Shown: positions 9,892-17,644 of the stretch, piece by piece
How the letters are laid out: every line of letters begins with the position of its first letter
Numbering within the stretch: position 1 is the stretch's first letter
The notes under the pieces: model-generated
Told to the model about the DNA's origin: nothing
Seen by the model: only the letters and a program-made list of their open reading frames with translations
The model's database searches: none
DNA from: WFQV01 sp964611145
GTDB lineage: Bacteria > Bacteroidota > Ignavibacteria > Ignavibacteriales > Melioribacteraceae
DNA length: 64,000 nucleotides
Reading direction: 5' to 3'
NCBI GenBank assembly: GCA_964611145.1
Contig: CAZSYM010000001.1
Coordinates: 62,001-126,000 of the forward strand
Translations under genes and position numbers: made by a program

Positions 9892-10907
9892 ACGAGGCTA
9901 AATTAGCCAAGTGGTGGGAAACTCTCCCGAACGGTAAAATTCTCTGTACTCTTTGTCCCCGTTATTGTACCCTCGGCGAGGGACAAAAGGGCTTTTGTTA
10001 TATTCGAGAGAATAGGGGCGGAAAACTTTATTCGACGGGTTATGCGCGTCCTACGGGGTTTGCAATTGACCCCATAGAGAAGAAACCCTTGAGCCATTTC
10101 CTGCCGGGTAGCACCGTCCTCAGCTTTGGTACGGCGGGATGTAATCTCGGCTGTAAGTTCTGCCAAAATTGGCATATGAGCAAGGCTCGGAGCGACGAGA
10201 TAAATTCCGTTTACGCCACTCCGGAGGATGTAGTCGCTCTTGCGCTTAAATATGGCACTCCATCTATTGCATATACGTATAACGACCCTACGATTTTCGG
10301 GGAATATGTGATCGATGTTTCCCGAATTGCTCGCGAGGCTGGGATTAAAAACGTAATGGTTACCGCGGGATATATTACCGCTGAAGCTCGGAAAGAGGTT
10401 TACGAATTCATAGACGCCGCAAATGTTGACTTGAAAGCATTTACCGAAAGGTTTTATCATAAACTCACTTTTTCACATCTCCAACCCGTTTTGGACACAT
10501 TGCTTTGGTTGAGAAACGAGACGGATGTCTGGATAGAAATAACCACACTTCTTATTCCCGGCGAGAATGATTCGGACGAGGAAATAGGACGATTAAGTTC
10601 TTGGGTAGCTTTGAATCTCGGCAAGGACACGCCGATTCACTTTACGGCGTTTCATCCCGCATTTAAGATGCTATCTACGCCCCCTACGCCACCCTCGACT
10701 CTTACAAGGGCGAGACAAATTGCAATGGAGGAAGGACTCAATTTTGTCTATACCGGCAATGTGCACGATACGGAGGGACAGACGACTTTTTGCCCGCATT
10801 GCGGACGTCCGGTTATCGAAAGGGATTGGCACTCCGTTTTGTCTTACGAGTTGAAGGATGGGAAATGCCCGACTTGCGGTGCCGAAATAGCCGGTGTGTG
10901 GAAATAA
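9888..10907 (+). CDS. amrS: AmmeMemoRadiSam system radical SAM protein AmrS
   Basis: This is a 339-residue radical SAM protein of the AmrS type, related to pyruvate formate-lyase activating enzymes. The N-terminal half has a Cys pair, LCTLCPRYC, then the cluster-binding CNLGCKFC (CxxxCxxC). The C-terminus has a zinc-ribbon-like pair, CPHCG and CPTCG. In other genomes AmrS travels with AMMECR1 (AmrA) and Memo (AmrB) homologues, but neither is in this window, so partners must lie elsewhere or be absent. ATG 9888 is chosen over the upstream in-frame ATG 9858 because GGAGGA sits just before it and it overlaps the pyk stop as ATGA. The modification it performs is not established here; a PFL-activase-like glycyl-radical role is less likely because no glycyl-radical enzyme is nearby. 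Confidence 0.88.
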   Translation: MNEAKLAKWWETLPNGKILCTLCPRYCTLGEGQKGFCYIRENRGGKLYSTGYARPTGFAIDPIEKKPLSHFLPGSTVLSFGTAGCNLGCKFCQNWHMSKARSDEINSVYATPEDVVALALKYGTPSIAYTYNDPTIFGEYVIDVSRIAREAGIKNVMVTAGYITAEARKEVYEFIDAANVDLKAFTERFYHKLTFSHLQPVLDTLLWLRNETDVWIEITTLLIPGENDSDEEIGRLSSWVALNLGKDTPIHFTAFHPAFKMLSTPPTPPSTLTRARQIAMEEGLNFVYTGNVHDTEGQTTFCPHCGRPVIERDWHSVLSYELKDGKCPTCGAEIAGVWK

Positions 10908-10912
10908 CCCGA

Positions 10913-10943
10913 TTGTCCTTTCTTTAATTATTTTCTATTTTAG
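10913..10943 (+). promoter_or_regulatory. Probable promoter for the lysA operon
   Basis: TTG at 10913-10915 and TATTTTAG at 10936-10943 are 20 bases apart. This matches TTG-N20-TAnnTTTG with one mismatch in the -7 box. It lies in the 61-base gap between amrS and lysA, so lysA and the genes after it may have their own transcript. Confidence 0.4.
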
Positions 10944-10968
10944 TTCCCTTAAAAAATAGGATTGCTGT

Positions 10969-12234
10969 ATGGTTAAGTTCGAGAACGATAGTTTTTATTA
11001 TAAAGACAACACTCTTTTTTGCGAAGAAGTTCCCCTCGACGTTTTGGCTGATGAATTCGGAACGCCGCTTTATGTGTATAGTAGAAAGTTCTTCGAAGAA
11101 AAATTCAAAGAGTTCTCAGATGCTTTCTCCGAGGTGAAGCATAGAATTTTCTTCGCCGTTAAGAGCAATTATAATGTAAATGTGATCCGCGTGTTTTATG
11201 CCATGGGCGCGGGATTGGATGTGAATTCCGCCGGTGAGTTTTATCGCGCCGTTAAAGCGGGTGCGAAACCTTCGGATATGATACTTACGGGCGTGGGCAA
11301 GACCGACGAGGAGATAGAGCTTGGCTTGAGGGAAAATGTTATGATGATTAAGGCGGAAAGTTTCGATGAAATCGTGAAAATAAACGAGATAGCGGGAAAA
11401 CTCGGTGTGGTCGCTCCGCTTGCCATTCGTGTTAATCCCGATGTTGATCCCAAAACGCATCCGTATATTTCCACGGGACTCTCGGAAAATAAATTCGGGA
11501 TTAATTCCGCCGATGCCTTCGTTGCTTTTAAGGAAGCCTCCAAAATGAAAAACATCCGGGTTACCGGAATAGATATGCATATAGGTTCACAAATTACAAG
11601 CGTTGCGCCTTATGAGGAAGCGGTGGAAAAACTGGCGGAGGATTTTTTCCGCCTGAGGGAAAACGGTATAATCCTTGAACACTTCGATATTGGCGGCGGA
11701 ATGGGAATCCGTTATAAAGACGAGGAACCTTTTTCTCCCGCACAATTGGCGGAAGCTATATTGCCTACTCTGAAAAAACTGGACTGCGAGATACTTTTCG
11801 AACCGGGGCGGTTTTTAACCGCTAACGGCGGAGCGTTGATTACGAAGACGCTTTACAATAAGAGTAATGGAGAGAAAAATTTTGTGATTGTGGACGCGGC
11901 AATGAGCGACCTTTTGCGCCCAAGCTTGTATAAGGCGTATCATCATATTCAGCCCGTAAAAATTGAGGAAACGGAAATGTTCGTAGCCGATGTGGTGGGT
12001 CCTGTTTGTGAAAGCGGGGATTATCTCGCCAAGCAAAGAAGGATCCCCCGACCTGAAAACGGTTCTCTGCTTGCCGTAATGAGCGCGGGGGCTTATGGTA
12101 TGGTAATGGCTTCTAATTATAACGCAAGACGAAAACCGGCGGAGGTTTTGGTTGACGGCGAAAATTTCACGTTAATTCGCAGTAGGGAAACCTTCGAACA
12201 TATGCTTTACGACGAGAGATTGAAAATTAATTAA
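10969..12234 (+). CDS. lysA: Diaminopimelate decarboxylase
   Basis: This 421-residue PLP enzyme decarboxylates meso-diaminopimelate to lysine. Fold-type III features are present: FFAVKSNYN with the PLP-binding Lys, the HIGSQI His that stacks on PLP, the phosphate-binding glycines FDIGGGMGIRY, EPGRF, and GPVCESGD in the second half, where Cys and Glu contribute to the dimeric active site. The length is typical. An AGGA precedes the ATG. It heads a run of five co-directional genes with 5- to 20-base gaps or overlaps. Other lysine or diaminopimelate genes are not nearby. An ornithine or arginine decarboxylase is less likely because of the CESGD motif and the overall resemblance to LysA. Confidence 0.95.
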   Translation: MVKFENDSFYYKDNTLFCEEVPLDVLADEFGTPLYVYSRKFFEEKFKEFSDAFSEVKHRIFFAVKSNYNVNVIRVFYAMGAGLDVNSAGEFYRAVKAGAKPSDMILTGVGKTDEEIELGLRENVMMIKAESFDEIVKINEIAGKLGVVAPLAIRVNPDVDPKTHPYISTGLSENKFGINSADAFVAFKEASKMKNIRVTGIDMHIGSQITSVAPYEEAVEKLAEDFFRLRENGIILEHFDIGGGMGIRYKDEEPFSPAQLAEAILPTLKKLDCEILFEPGRFLTANGGALITKTLYNKSNGEKNFVIVDAAMSDLLRPSLYKAYHHIQPVKIEETEMFVADVVGPVCESGDYLAKQRRIPRPENGSLLAVMSAGAYGMVMASNYNARRKPAEVLVDGENFTLIRSRETFEHMLYDERLKIN

Positions 12235-12244
12235 AGGTGCTCGA

Positions 12245-14287
12245 ATGAAAATTAGAGTTTTCTTATCGTTGATTGTCATCTTTGCCTTTGCGTCTTTTAC
12301 GAGGGCGCAGTATAAACAACCGATGACAGTTAAAGATTTGTGGGCAATGAAAAGAATCGGTACTTTCGATGTCTCGCCCGACGGTTCCAAAATAGTTTTT
12401 GAAGCGACAAAATACAGCCTCGAAAAAAACAAGGGAGATGCCGATATTTATTTGATTAATTCGGACGGTACGAATCTTCATCCTTTGCTTTTTAGCCCCG
12501 CTTCCGAGAACAACCCTAAATTTTCCAAAGATGGCAAAAGAGTTTTCTTCCTGAAGAAAAGCCAAATCTGGAGTTGTAACCTTGAGGGGAAAGATTTGAA
12601 GAAAATAACAAATCTTTATACCGGAGTAACGGATTTTACGCTTTCTCCGGACGGCTCAAGGTTTTTGCTTACCTCGGAGGTTAATCCCTATTGTGCGACG
12701 CAAGCATGTAATAAAAAGCGGGACGAATATTTAAAAAATCGGAAGGCGAGCGGAATAATAATAAAGCAACTGATGTTTCGCCATTGGAATCGCTGGCATG
12801 TTTATAACAGAAGCCACCTTTATCTTTTCGATAAAAATAAAGACGAGTATATAGACGTTACTTTGCATCAACTTAACGATATTCCTCCGATTGATTTGGG
12901 AAGCGCGCACGATTTCACTTTTTCTCCCGATGGTAAGGAAATCGCTTTTGTAATGAATCCCGATAGAGTCGTTGCCACTAGTACGAATAACGAGGTTTAT
13001 ATTACGGATGCAACCAAACTCAGAAAGAATTTTTTGCCCCGCTACAAAAAAATTTCCGTGAGCAAGGGGAACGATAACGAACCGGTTTATTCCCCCGATG
13101 GACGCTACATAGCTTTTCGCTCTATGAAACATGCGGGTTTCGAAGCGGATAAATCGGATTTGATAATCTATGATAGAAAAAGCGGGACTCTGCGGAATTT
13201 GACGGAGGATTGGATTTATTCGGTGGGCGAAATTGTTTGGACAAAGGATTCTAAAAATATTTTGATTACCACTCCGTATGAAATAAACAATGCGATATTC
13301 GAAATAAACGTGGCAACCGGCAAGAGAAAGCCTTTGTTAAAGGCACATGTGAACAATTCGCTTAGGCTTTCGAGCGACGGTAAAACGCTTTACTTCAGAC
13401 AACAACGATCTACACTTCCTTATGAAATTTTTGCTATGGATTTGGCGACGGGTAAGGTTCGTCAGGTTACCAATATTAACGGGGAGCGCCTTGCAAAGAT
13501 TCGCTGGCACGAGATAGAAACATTTTGGAGTACTGGAGCGGGTGGTACTAAAATACAATCCATTCTCGTGAAACCTCCGTTTTTTCACAAGGGAGATAAA
13601 TATCCTCTTATCTTTTTAATTCATGGGGGTCCGCAAGGACATTGGTCGGACGATTTCCATTATCGTTGGAATTTGCAACTCTTCGCCTCTTTCGGCTATG
13701 TGGTTGTGGCTCCGAATCCCCGCGGTAGCATTGGCTACGGTCAGAAGTTTACCGACGAAATATCTAAAGATTGGGGCGGAAAGGTTTATGTTGACTTAAT
13801 GAACGCTCTCGATTATGCTTTGCAAAAATTTGACTTTATCGATACCAATAATGTTTTTGCGGCGGGAGCTTCGTACGGCGGCTATATGATTAATTGGATA
13901 GAAGGACATACGGATAGATTTAACGCTTTGGTTTGTCACGATGGTGTGTATGACCTGGCAAGTATGTACGGTAGTACGGAGGAGCTTTGGTTTCCGGAAT
14001 GGGAGTTCGGAGGACCTCCGTGGGAAAATCCCGAGCTTTATAAAAAGTGGTCGCCGAGTACGTATGTGAAGAATTTTAAAACCCCTATGTTGATTATTCA
14101 CGGTGCGCACGATTATCGCGTGCCGGAAACACAAGCATTTCAGCTGTTTACGGCGCTTCAAAGGAGGGGAGTTCAAAGTAAATTGCTTTACTTCCCGGAC
14201 GAAACACATTTCGTTACCAAGCCCCAAAACAGTAAATTGTGGTGGGAAACGATTTTCGAATGGTTTTCAAGACATAAAAGAAAGTAA
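12245..14287 (+). CDS. Exported S9-family prolyl oligopeptidase-like peptidase
   Basis: This 680-residue protein carries a signal peptide ending near FTRAQ. The first two thirds form a beta-propeller with WD40-like PD40 units; repeated motifs such as VSPDGSKI, LSPDGSR and YSPDGRYI are visible. The C-terminal alpha/beta hydrolase domain has the nucleophile elbow GASYGGYM (Ser near 543), an Asp in GAHDYRVPE and a His in DETHFV. This is the layout of acylaminoacyl-peptidases and dipeptidyl peptidases IV and 5. It should act on short peptides in the periplasm or outside. No T9SS sorting domain is present. It starts 10 bases after lysA. The exact specificity cannot be read from the sequence. Confidence 0.93.
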   Translation: MKIRVFLSLIVIFAFASFTRAQYKQPMTVKDLWAMKRIGTFDVSPDGSKIVFEATKYSLEKNKGDADIYLINSDGTNLHPLLFSPASENNPKFSKDGKRVFFLKKSQIWSCNLEGKDLKKITNLYTGVTDFTLSPDGSRFLLTSEVNPYCATQACNKKRDEYLKNRKASGIIIKQLMFRHWNRWHVYNRSHLYLFDKNKDEYIDVTLHQLNDIPPIDLGSAHDFTFSPDGKEIAFVMNPDRVVATSTNNEVYITDATKLRKNFLPRYKKISVSKGNDNEPVYSPDGRYIAFRSMKHAGFEADKSDLIIYDRKSGTLRNLTEDWIYSVGEIVWTKDSKNILITTPYEINNAIFEINVATGKRKPLLKAHVNNSLRLSSDGKTLYFRQQRSTLPYEIFAMDLATGKVRQVTNINGERLAKIRWHEIETFWSTGAGGTKIQSILVKPPFFHKGDKYPLIFLIHGGPQGHWSDDFHYRWNLQLFASFGYVVVAPNPRGSIGYGQKFTDEISKDWGGKVYVDLMNALDYALQKFDFIDTNNVFAAGASYGGYMINWIEGHTDRFNALVCHDGVYDLASMYGSTEELWFPEWEFGGPPWENPELYKKWSPSTYVKNFKTPMLIIHGAHDYRVPETQAFQLFTALQRRGVQSKLLYFPDETHFVTKPQNSKLWWETIFEWFSRHKRK

Positions 14288-14292
14288 GGAAA

Positions 14293-14649
14293 ATGGAAGA
14301 AGACAAAAACATTGAAACGGTTGAAGAATTATCGGCGGAGTACGACTCGCCCGAAGCTGTGGAGAAAGGCGTTGCGGTAATTGATGAAAAACTGTGGGAG
14401 AAGGTCGAGCGCGTCGGCAAGAAGATTTCCTTCGGTAAAGATTTAATGGCGCTTTACCGTTACATTACCGACCCCACGGTCAAATGGTATAGGAAATCAA
14501 TTGTGGTGGCGGCTTTGATTTATTTCATAACTCCCGTGGATGCTATTCCCGATTTGGCGCCGTTCGTTGGATACCTGGACGATTTGGGTGTGATAGCCGC
14601 AGTGTTGAAATATCTGGGACACGAGCTTACTCCCTATTATGAAGACTGA
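14293..14649 (+). CDS. YkvA-family (DUF1232) small membrane protein
   Basis: This 118-residue protein carries the short DUF1232 motif in its C-terminal half. The hydrophobic stretch VVAALIYFITPVDAIPD is followed by GYLDDLGVIAAVLKYL. The Y-x-x-x-P-x-D-x-x-PD pattern and the LDD motif are diagnostic of the family. The N-terminal 50 residues are acidic. It probably associates with the membrane through one or two short helices. The molecular function of the family is unknown. AAGGA precedes the ATG, and the gene lies between the S9 peptidase (5-base gap) and the NUDIX gene (20-base gap), so co-transcription is likely. Confidence 0.85.
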   Translation: MEEDKNIETVEELSAEYDSPEAVEKGVAVIDEKLWEKVERVGKKISFGKDLMALYRYITDPTVKWYRKSIVVAALIYFITPVDAIPDLAPFVGYLDDLGVIAAVLKYLGHELTPYYED

Positions 14650-14669
14650 TATTTTGTGGGAATCGCTCG

Positions 14670-15224
14670 ATGAATTTTAAACTCCTAAATTCCCGAAAGA
14701 TTTTCTCGGGAAAAGTTTTTGACGTTCGCTTGGACGAGATACAGTATAAGCGCACCGGTAATAAATCTCCGCGCGAGGTGGTGGAACATCGAGGCGGCGC
14801 CGTTGTGATTGCTCTTACCGACGAAGGGAAAATCCCTCTGGTCAAGCAATTCCGCTATCCCTTGAATACATTTATATGGGAGCTTCCGGCTGGGAAATTG
14901 GAAAGCTCGGAACCTCCGGAGTTGTGTGCTAAAAGGGAACTGGAGGAGGAAACGGGTTATATTGCGGAAAAAATTGTTCCGCTGGGCTCCATTTTTACCA
15001 CGCCGGGGTATTCGACGGAGGAATTGTATATTTTCCTTGCTACGGATTTAAGAAAAGGGAAAATCGCTTTGGAGGAGGGCGAGGAGGGAATGAAAATAAA
15101 AGAGTTCTTCCCTTCCGAAATAAAAGAGATGATTTTACGTGGGAAGATTAAAGACGGCAAGACGATTGCCGGGATGTTTTACTTTTTCAATTCACCGAAT
15201 AAGGAAGGAAAGGAAACCCCGTGA
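14670..15224 (+). CDS. NUDIX hydrolase, ADP-ribose pyrophosphatase-like
   Basis: This 184-residue protein has the NUDIX box as a GK-x4-E-x7-RELEEETG segment (about residues 75-96), which holds the metal-binding glutamates. The N-terminal beta-sheet region (residues 1-50) and the LPAGKLE lead-in match the ADP-ribose pyrophosphatase branch, which splits ADP-ribose into AMP and ribose 5-phosphate. A sugar-nucleotide or other nucleoside-diphosphate substrate cannot be excluded. The ribosome-binding site is weak. Its TGA stop overlaps the GTG start of the following M23 gene by four bases, so the two are translationally coupled. Confidence 0.9.
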   Translation: MNFKLLNSRKIFSGKVFDVRLDEIQYKRTGNKSPREVVEHRGGAVVIALTDEGKIPLVKQFRYPLNTFIWELPAGKLESSEPPELCAKRELEEETGYIAEKIVPLGSIFTTPGYSTEELYIFLATDLRKGKIALEEGEEGMKIKEFFPSEIKEMILRGKIKDGKTIAGMFYFFNSPNKEGKETP

Positions 15225-16048
15225 AAAGGTTCTTTGTTATCCCTCTTTTGCTTTTTGTGTTTTCTTTGACAAAGGCTCAATCCCTGAGCCTCTACGGAAA
15301 GGCTATTCCCGGAGGACTTGTAGTTGCAAAAGCCGAGGGATGTGTTCTTGCTACTCTTAACAACGATACTTTGAAAGTCGATTCGAGCGGCTATTTTGTT
15401 TTCGGGTTCGATAGAGATGCAAAAGGAACTTTCCTTTTGAAGGTTAAATTCCCCGATAATAGAGTTGTGTTTAGGAAGTTTATCCTTCCGAAGCGTAAAT
15501 ACCGTATTCAGCGAATTAATCATTTGAAGAAAAAATACGTGAAGCCCCCCAAGAGAGATTGGAAAAGGATTTCGAGAGAGAGAAAAATCAAGAAGGAAAA
15601 ACGGGCGTTGATAGGAAAAGATGCGACGGCATATTTTAAGGCGGGTTTTGTTCGTCCCGTAAAGGGAGGAAGAATTTCGAGCCCGTTCGGTAGCCAGAGA
15701 ATATTAAACGGTGTTCCCAAGAGTCCCCATAACGGAGTCGATATTGCCGTGCCGCGAGGGACACCGGTTTATGCTATGACGGATGGAATCGTGCGACTTG
15801 TAGCGCACAATTTTTATTTTAGCGGGAATTTTGTGTTAATAGATCACGGGCAAGGATTGAGTTCGGTCTATTTGCATTTGAGCAAGGCGTTTGTCAAGGA
15901 AGGACAGTTCGTAAAAAAGGGAGAAAAAATAGGAGCGGTGGGAACAACGGGACGCTCCACGGGTCCCCATCTGCATTGGGGCGTTCAATGGTACGACAAA
16001 AGAATAGATCCGTTGACGGTGTTAAAAATTAATTTGAAAGAGAAGTGA
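15221..16048 (+). CDS. M23-family peptidoglycan endopeptidase (LytM domain)
   Basis: This 275-residue exported protein has a signal peptide (residues 1-19, ending TKAQ). A small beta-rich domain and a very basic linker (about 90-130) come before the LytM domain. The zinc site is complete: HNGVD (His and Asp near 169-173) and HLHWG (near 249), with the HLS motif between them. Full metal ligands predict an active enzyme that cuts peptide cross-links in peptidoglycan, rather than an EnvC-type activator. The start is GTG 15221, overlapping the NUDIX stop as GTGA. The last 20 bases overlap the convergent MltF-like gene. Nearby MltF and YkvA genes make an envelope-turnover role plausible. Confidence 0.92.
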   Translation: MKRFFVIPLLLFVFSLTKAQSLSLYGKAIPGGLVVAKAEGCVLATLNNDTLKVDSSGYFVFGFDRDAKGTFLLKVKFPDNRVVFRKFILPKRKYRIQRINHLKKKYVKPPKRDWKRISRERKIKKEKRALIGKDATAYFKAGFVRPVKGGRISSPFGSQRILNGVPKSPHNGVDIAVPRGTPVYAMTDGIVRLVAHNFYFSGNFVLIDHGQGLSSVYLHLSKAFVKEGQFVKKGEKIGAVGTTGRSTGPHLHWGVQWYDKRIDPLTVLKINLKEK

Positions 16049-17513
16049 TTTTCTGTTTTTCGGTTGTTTTCTCTTTTCCCGCGGCAATCAATTGCTTGTA
16101 ATGTTCATATCTTCGTAAGACCTCTCTTACGTATTTCACGGTTTCTTTTCCCTCGCAGTAACCGTTCCTAACTACCGGGTCGGTGTAGTATTGTTTGTTG
16201 GATTTCAGAAGTAAAAACTTTTCTACGTTTCCGAACCATTTTTGTGGATTTGCGCCGTATTTTTTAGCCAGGCGCATTGCATCCAATATATGTCCGAAGC
16301 CGATGTTGTACGAGGCAAGCACGAACTTAATACGTTCTTCGTCGTTCGGCACATATGTTTTCCAAAAGTTATCTAACCATTTCAAATATTTGAATCCCGC
16401 TCTTATGCTTTCCTTGGGGTTATATGGATTTTTGGCGCCGTAATGCTTTGCTGTGGCGGGCATCAATTGCATTATTCCTATTGCTCCCGCCCATGATTTG
16501 GAGCGGGGGTCGAATTGTGATTCTTGATAAATAAGCGAGGCGACAAGGCGCCAATCCCATCCCAATTCGGCGGAGTATTTTTTTATCAGATTGTCGTACT
16601 TGGATATTTTACCGGTTACGGAAGTGAGATAATCGCTTCTTCTTCGGCGTGCATAGGCTACTCTGTCTTTGAAGTATTTATTGTAAATAACATAGTATTC
16701 CGTTTTCTTGCGCATTTTATCTATCCATGCGTTAATCGTATCGAGCAATATCGGTGCGTTTTTCCGAACCGCCCACGCAATTTTTTGCGGGAGGGAAAGT
16801 TCCAGAGAGACATCGATATTCGGGAAGTATGCTTGACTTAACTCCGCCACGTTTTTGTCCGCAACGGTGTAATCTATTTTTCCTTTTGCCACTAATTCTA
16901 TTAGGTCTTCCATTGTTAGGTTTGAGTCCGCCTCGATTATATTTATGTTGCCTCCTATTTCGTCTTCAAGGTGTTTTAAACGAGAAACGTAGGAGGAACC
17001 TTTTTGCACATAAATGGTTTTTCCGTCCAACTCGATTGGGTTGGTTATTATCTTTGAGTTTATTTCGTCCAAAGTCATTCTGCGCCAATTCGGGGGACGC
17101 CTTTGTACCAGCACTTGCGTGGTTGTGTTGTGATAATGCGTGAACGCCGCTTTTTTTAAACGTTCTTTTGTTACGGTAAGATTGAAAGCTATTAAATCGC
17201 CCTCGCCCTTGTTTAGCATTTCAAACATTTTGTCTATTCGACTTTCGATTTTTATCTCGATTGGCAAGCGCAAGTATTTCCCGAGTCTTTGTAAAAGCTC
17301 GTATTCGTAGCCCATCGGTTGCCCTTTGTAAATGAAATAGCTGTAGGCGTTGTAACCCGTTATGGCTATTAGTTTTCCTCTCTGACGAATTTGAGGTAAA
17401 TCGAATTTTACCGGCTCGTCTTTCTTTTCCTTCTCCCTTGTTCTTCCGCAACCGGTAAGTATTGTTGAGATTATAAAAAAATATAGAAGTGCTTTTTTTA
17501 GATTTAAGCGCAT
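16029..17513 (-). CDS. MltF-like membrane-bound lytic transglycosylase
   Basis: This 494-residue lipoprotein has the lipobox LTGC at about residues 19-22. After it comes a periplasmic solute-binding (SBP_bac_3-like) domain (about 40-285), starting with RQRGKLIAITGYN. A lytic transglycosylase SLT domain covers about 300-450, with the catalytic Glu in LIYQESQFDP and the GIMQLMPATA motif. This is the MltF architecture: the first domain is regulatory and the second cleaves between MurNAc and GlcNAc to give 1,6-anhydromuropeptides. AAGGA precedes the ATG. MurQ, which processes MurNAc 6-phosphate, is encoded about 40 kb away in the same window, so both parts of wall recycling are present. The residual similarity of domain 1 to amino-acid-binding proteins is expected for this family. 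Confidence 0.93.
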   Translation of the reverse strand: MRLNLKKALLYFFIISTILTGCGRTREKEKKDEPVKFDLPQIRQRGKLIAITGYNAYSYFIYKGQPMGYEYELLQRLGKYLRLPIEIKIESRIDKMFEMLNKGEGDLIAFNLTVTKERLKKAAFTHYHNTTTQVLVQRRPPNWRRMTLDEINSKIITNPIELDGKTIYVQKGSSYVSRLKHLEDEIGGNINIIEADSNLTMEDLIELVAKGKIDYTVADKNVAELSQAYFPNIDVSLELSLPQKIAWAVRKNAPILLDTINAWIDKMRKKTEYYVIYNKYFKDRVAYARRRRSDYLTSVTGKISKYDNLIKKYSAELGWDWRLVASLIYQESQFDPRSKSWAGAIGIMQLMPATAKHYGAKNPYNPKESIRAGFKYLKWLDNFWKTYVPNDEERIKFVLASYNIGFGHILDAMRLAKKYGANPQKWFGNVEKFLLLKSNKQYYTDPVVRNGYCEGKETVKYVREVLRRYEHYKQLIAAGKEKTTEKQKITSLSN

Positions 17514-17644
17514 TAGTCCTTAACTTTGTTCTTCACGTATTCGCAAATTATTGAAAACAAAAGGAAAAAACAAAAGAAATTCTTTACCTTTGAAAATTAG
17601 ATTTCTTTTACTTCTGATTAGTTTCAAGGAAAAAACGGGAAGAC

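Noticed and set aside
9888..10907. Pyruvate formate-lyase activating enzyme
   Set aside because: The Cys-rich N-terminus, the C-terminal CPHCG/CPTCG ribbon and the lack of any glycyl-radical enzyme in the window fit AmrS better.
12245..14287. TolB-like propeller protein
   Set aside because: The PD40 propeller resembles TolB, but the C-terminal alpha/beta hydrolase with GASYGGYM identifies an S9 peptidase.
16029..17513. Amino-acid ABC transporter binding protein
   Set aside because: The SBP-like domain is followed by a full SLT domain with the catalytic Glu, and no permease or ATPase gene is adjacent, so it is an MltF-like transglycosylase.
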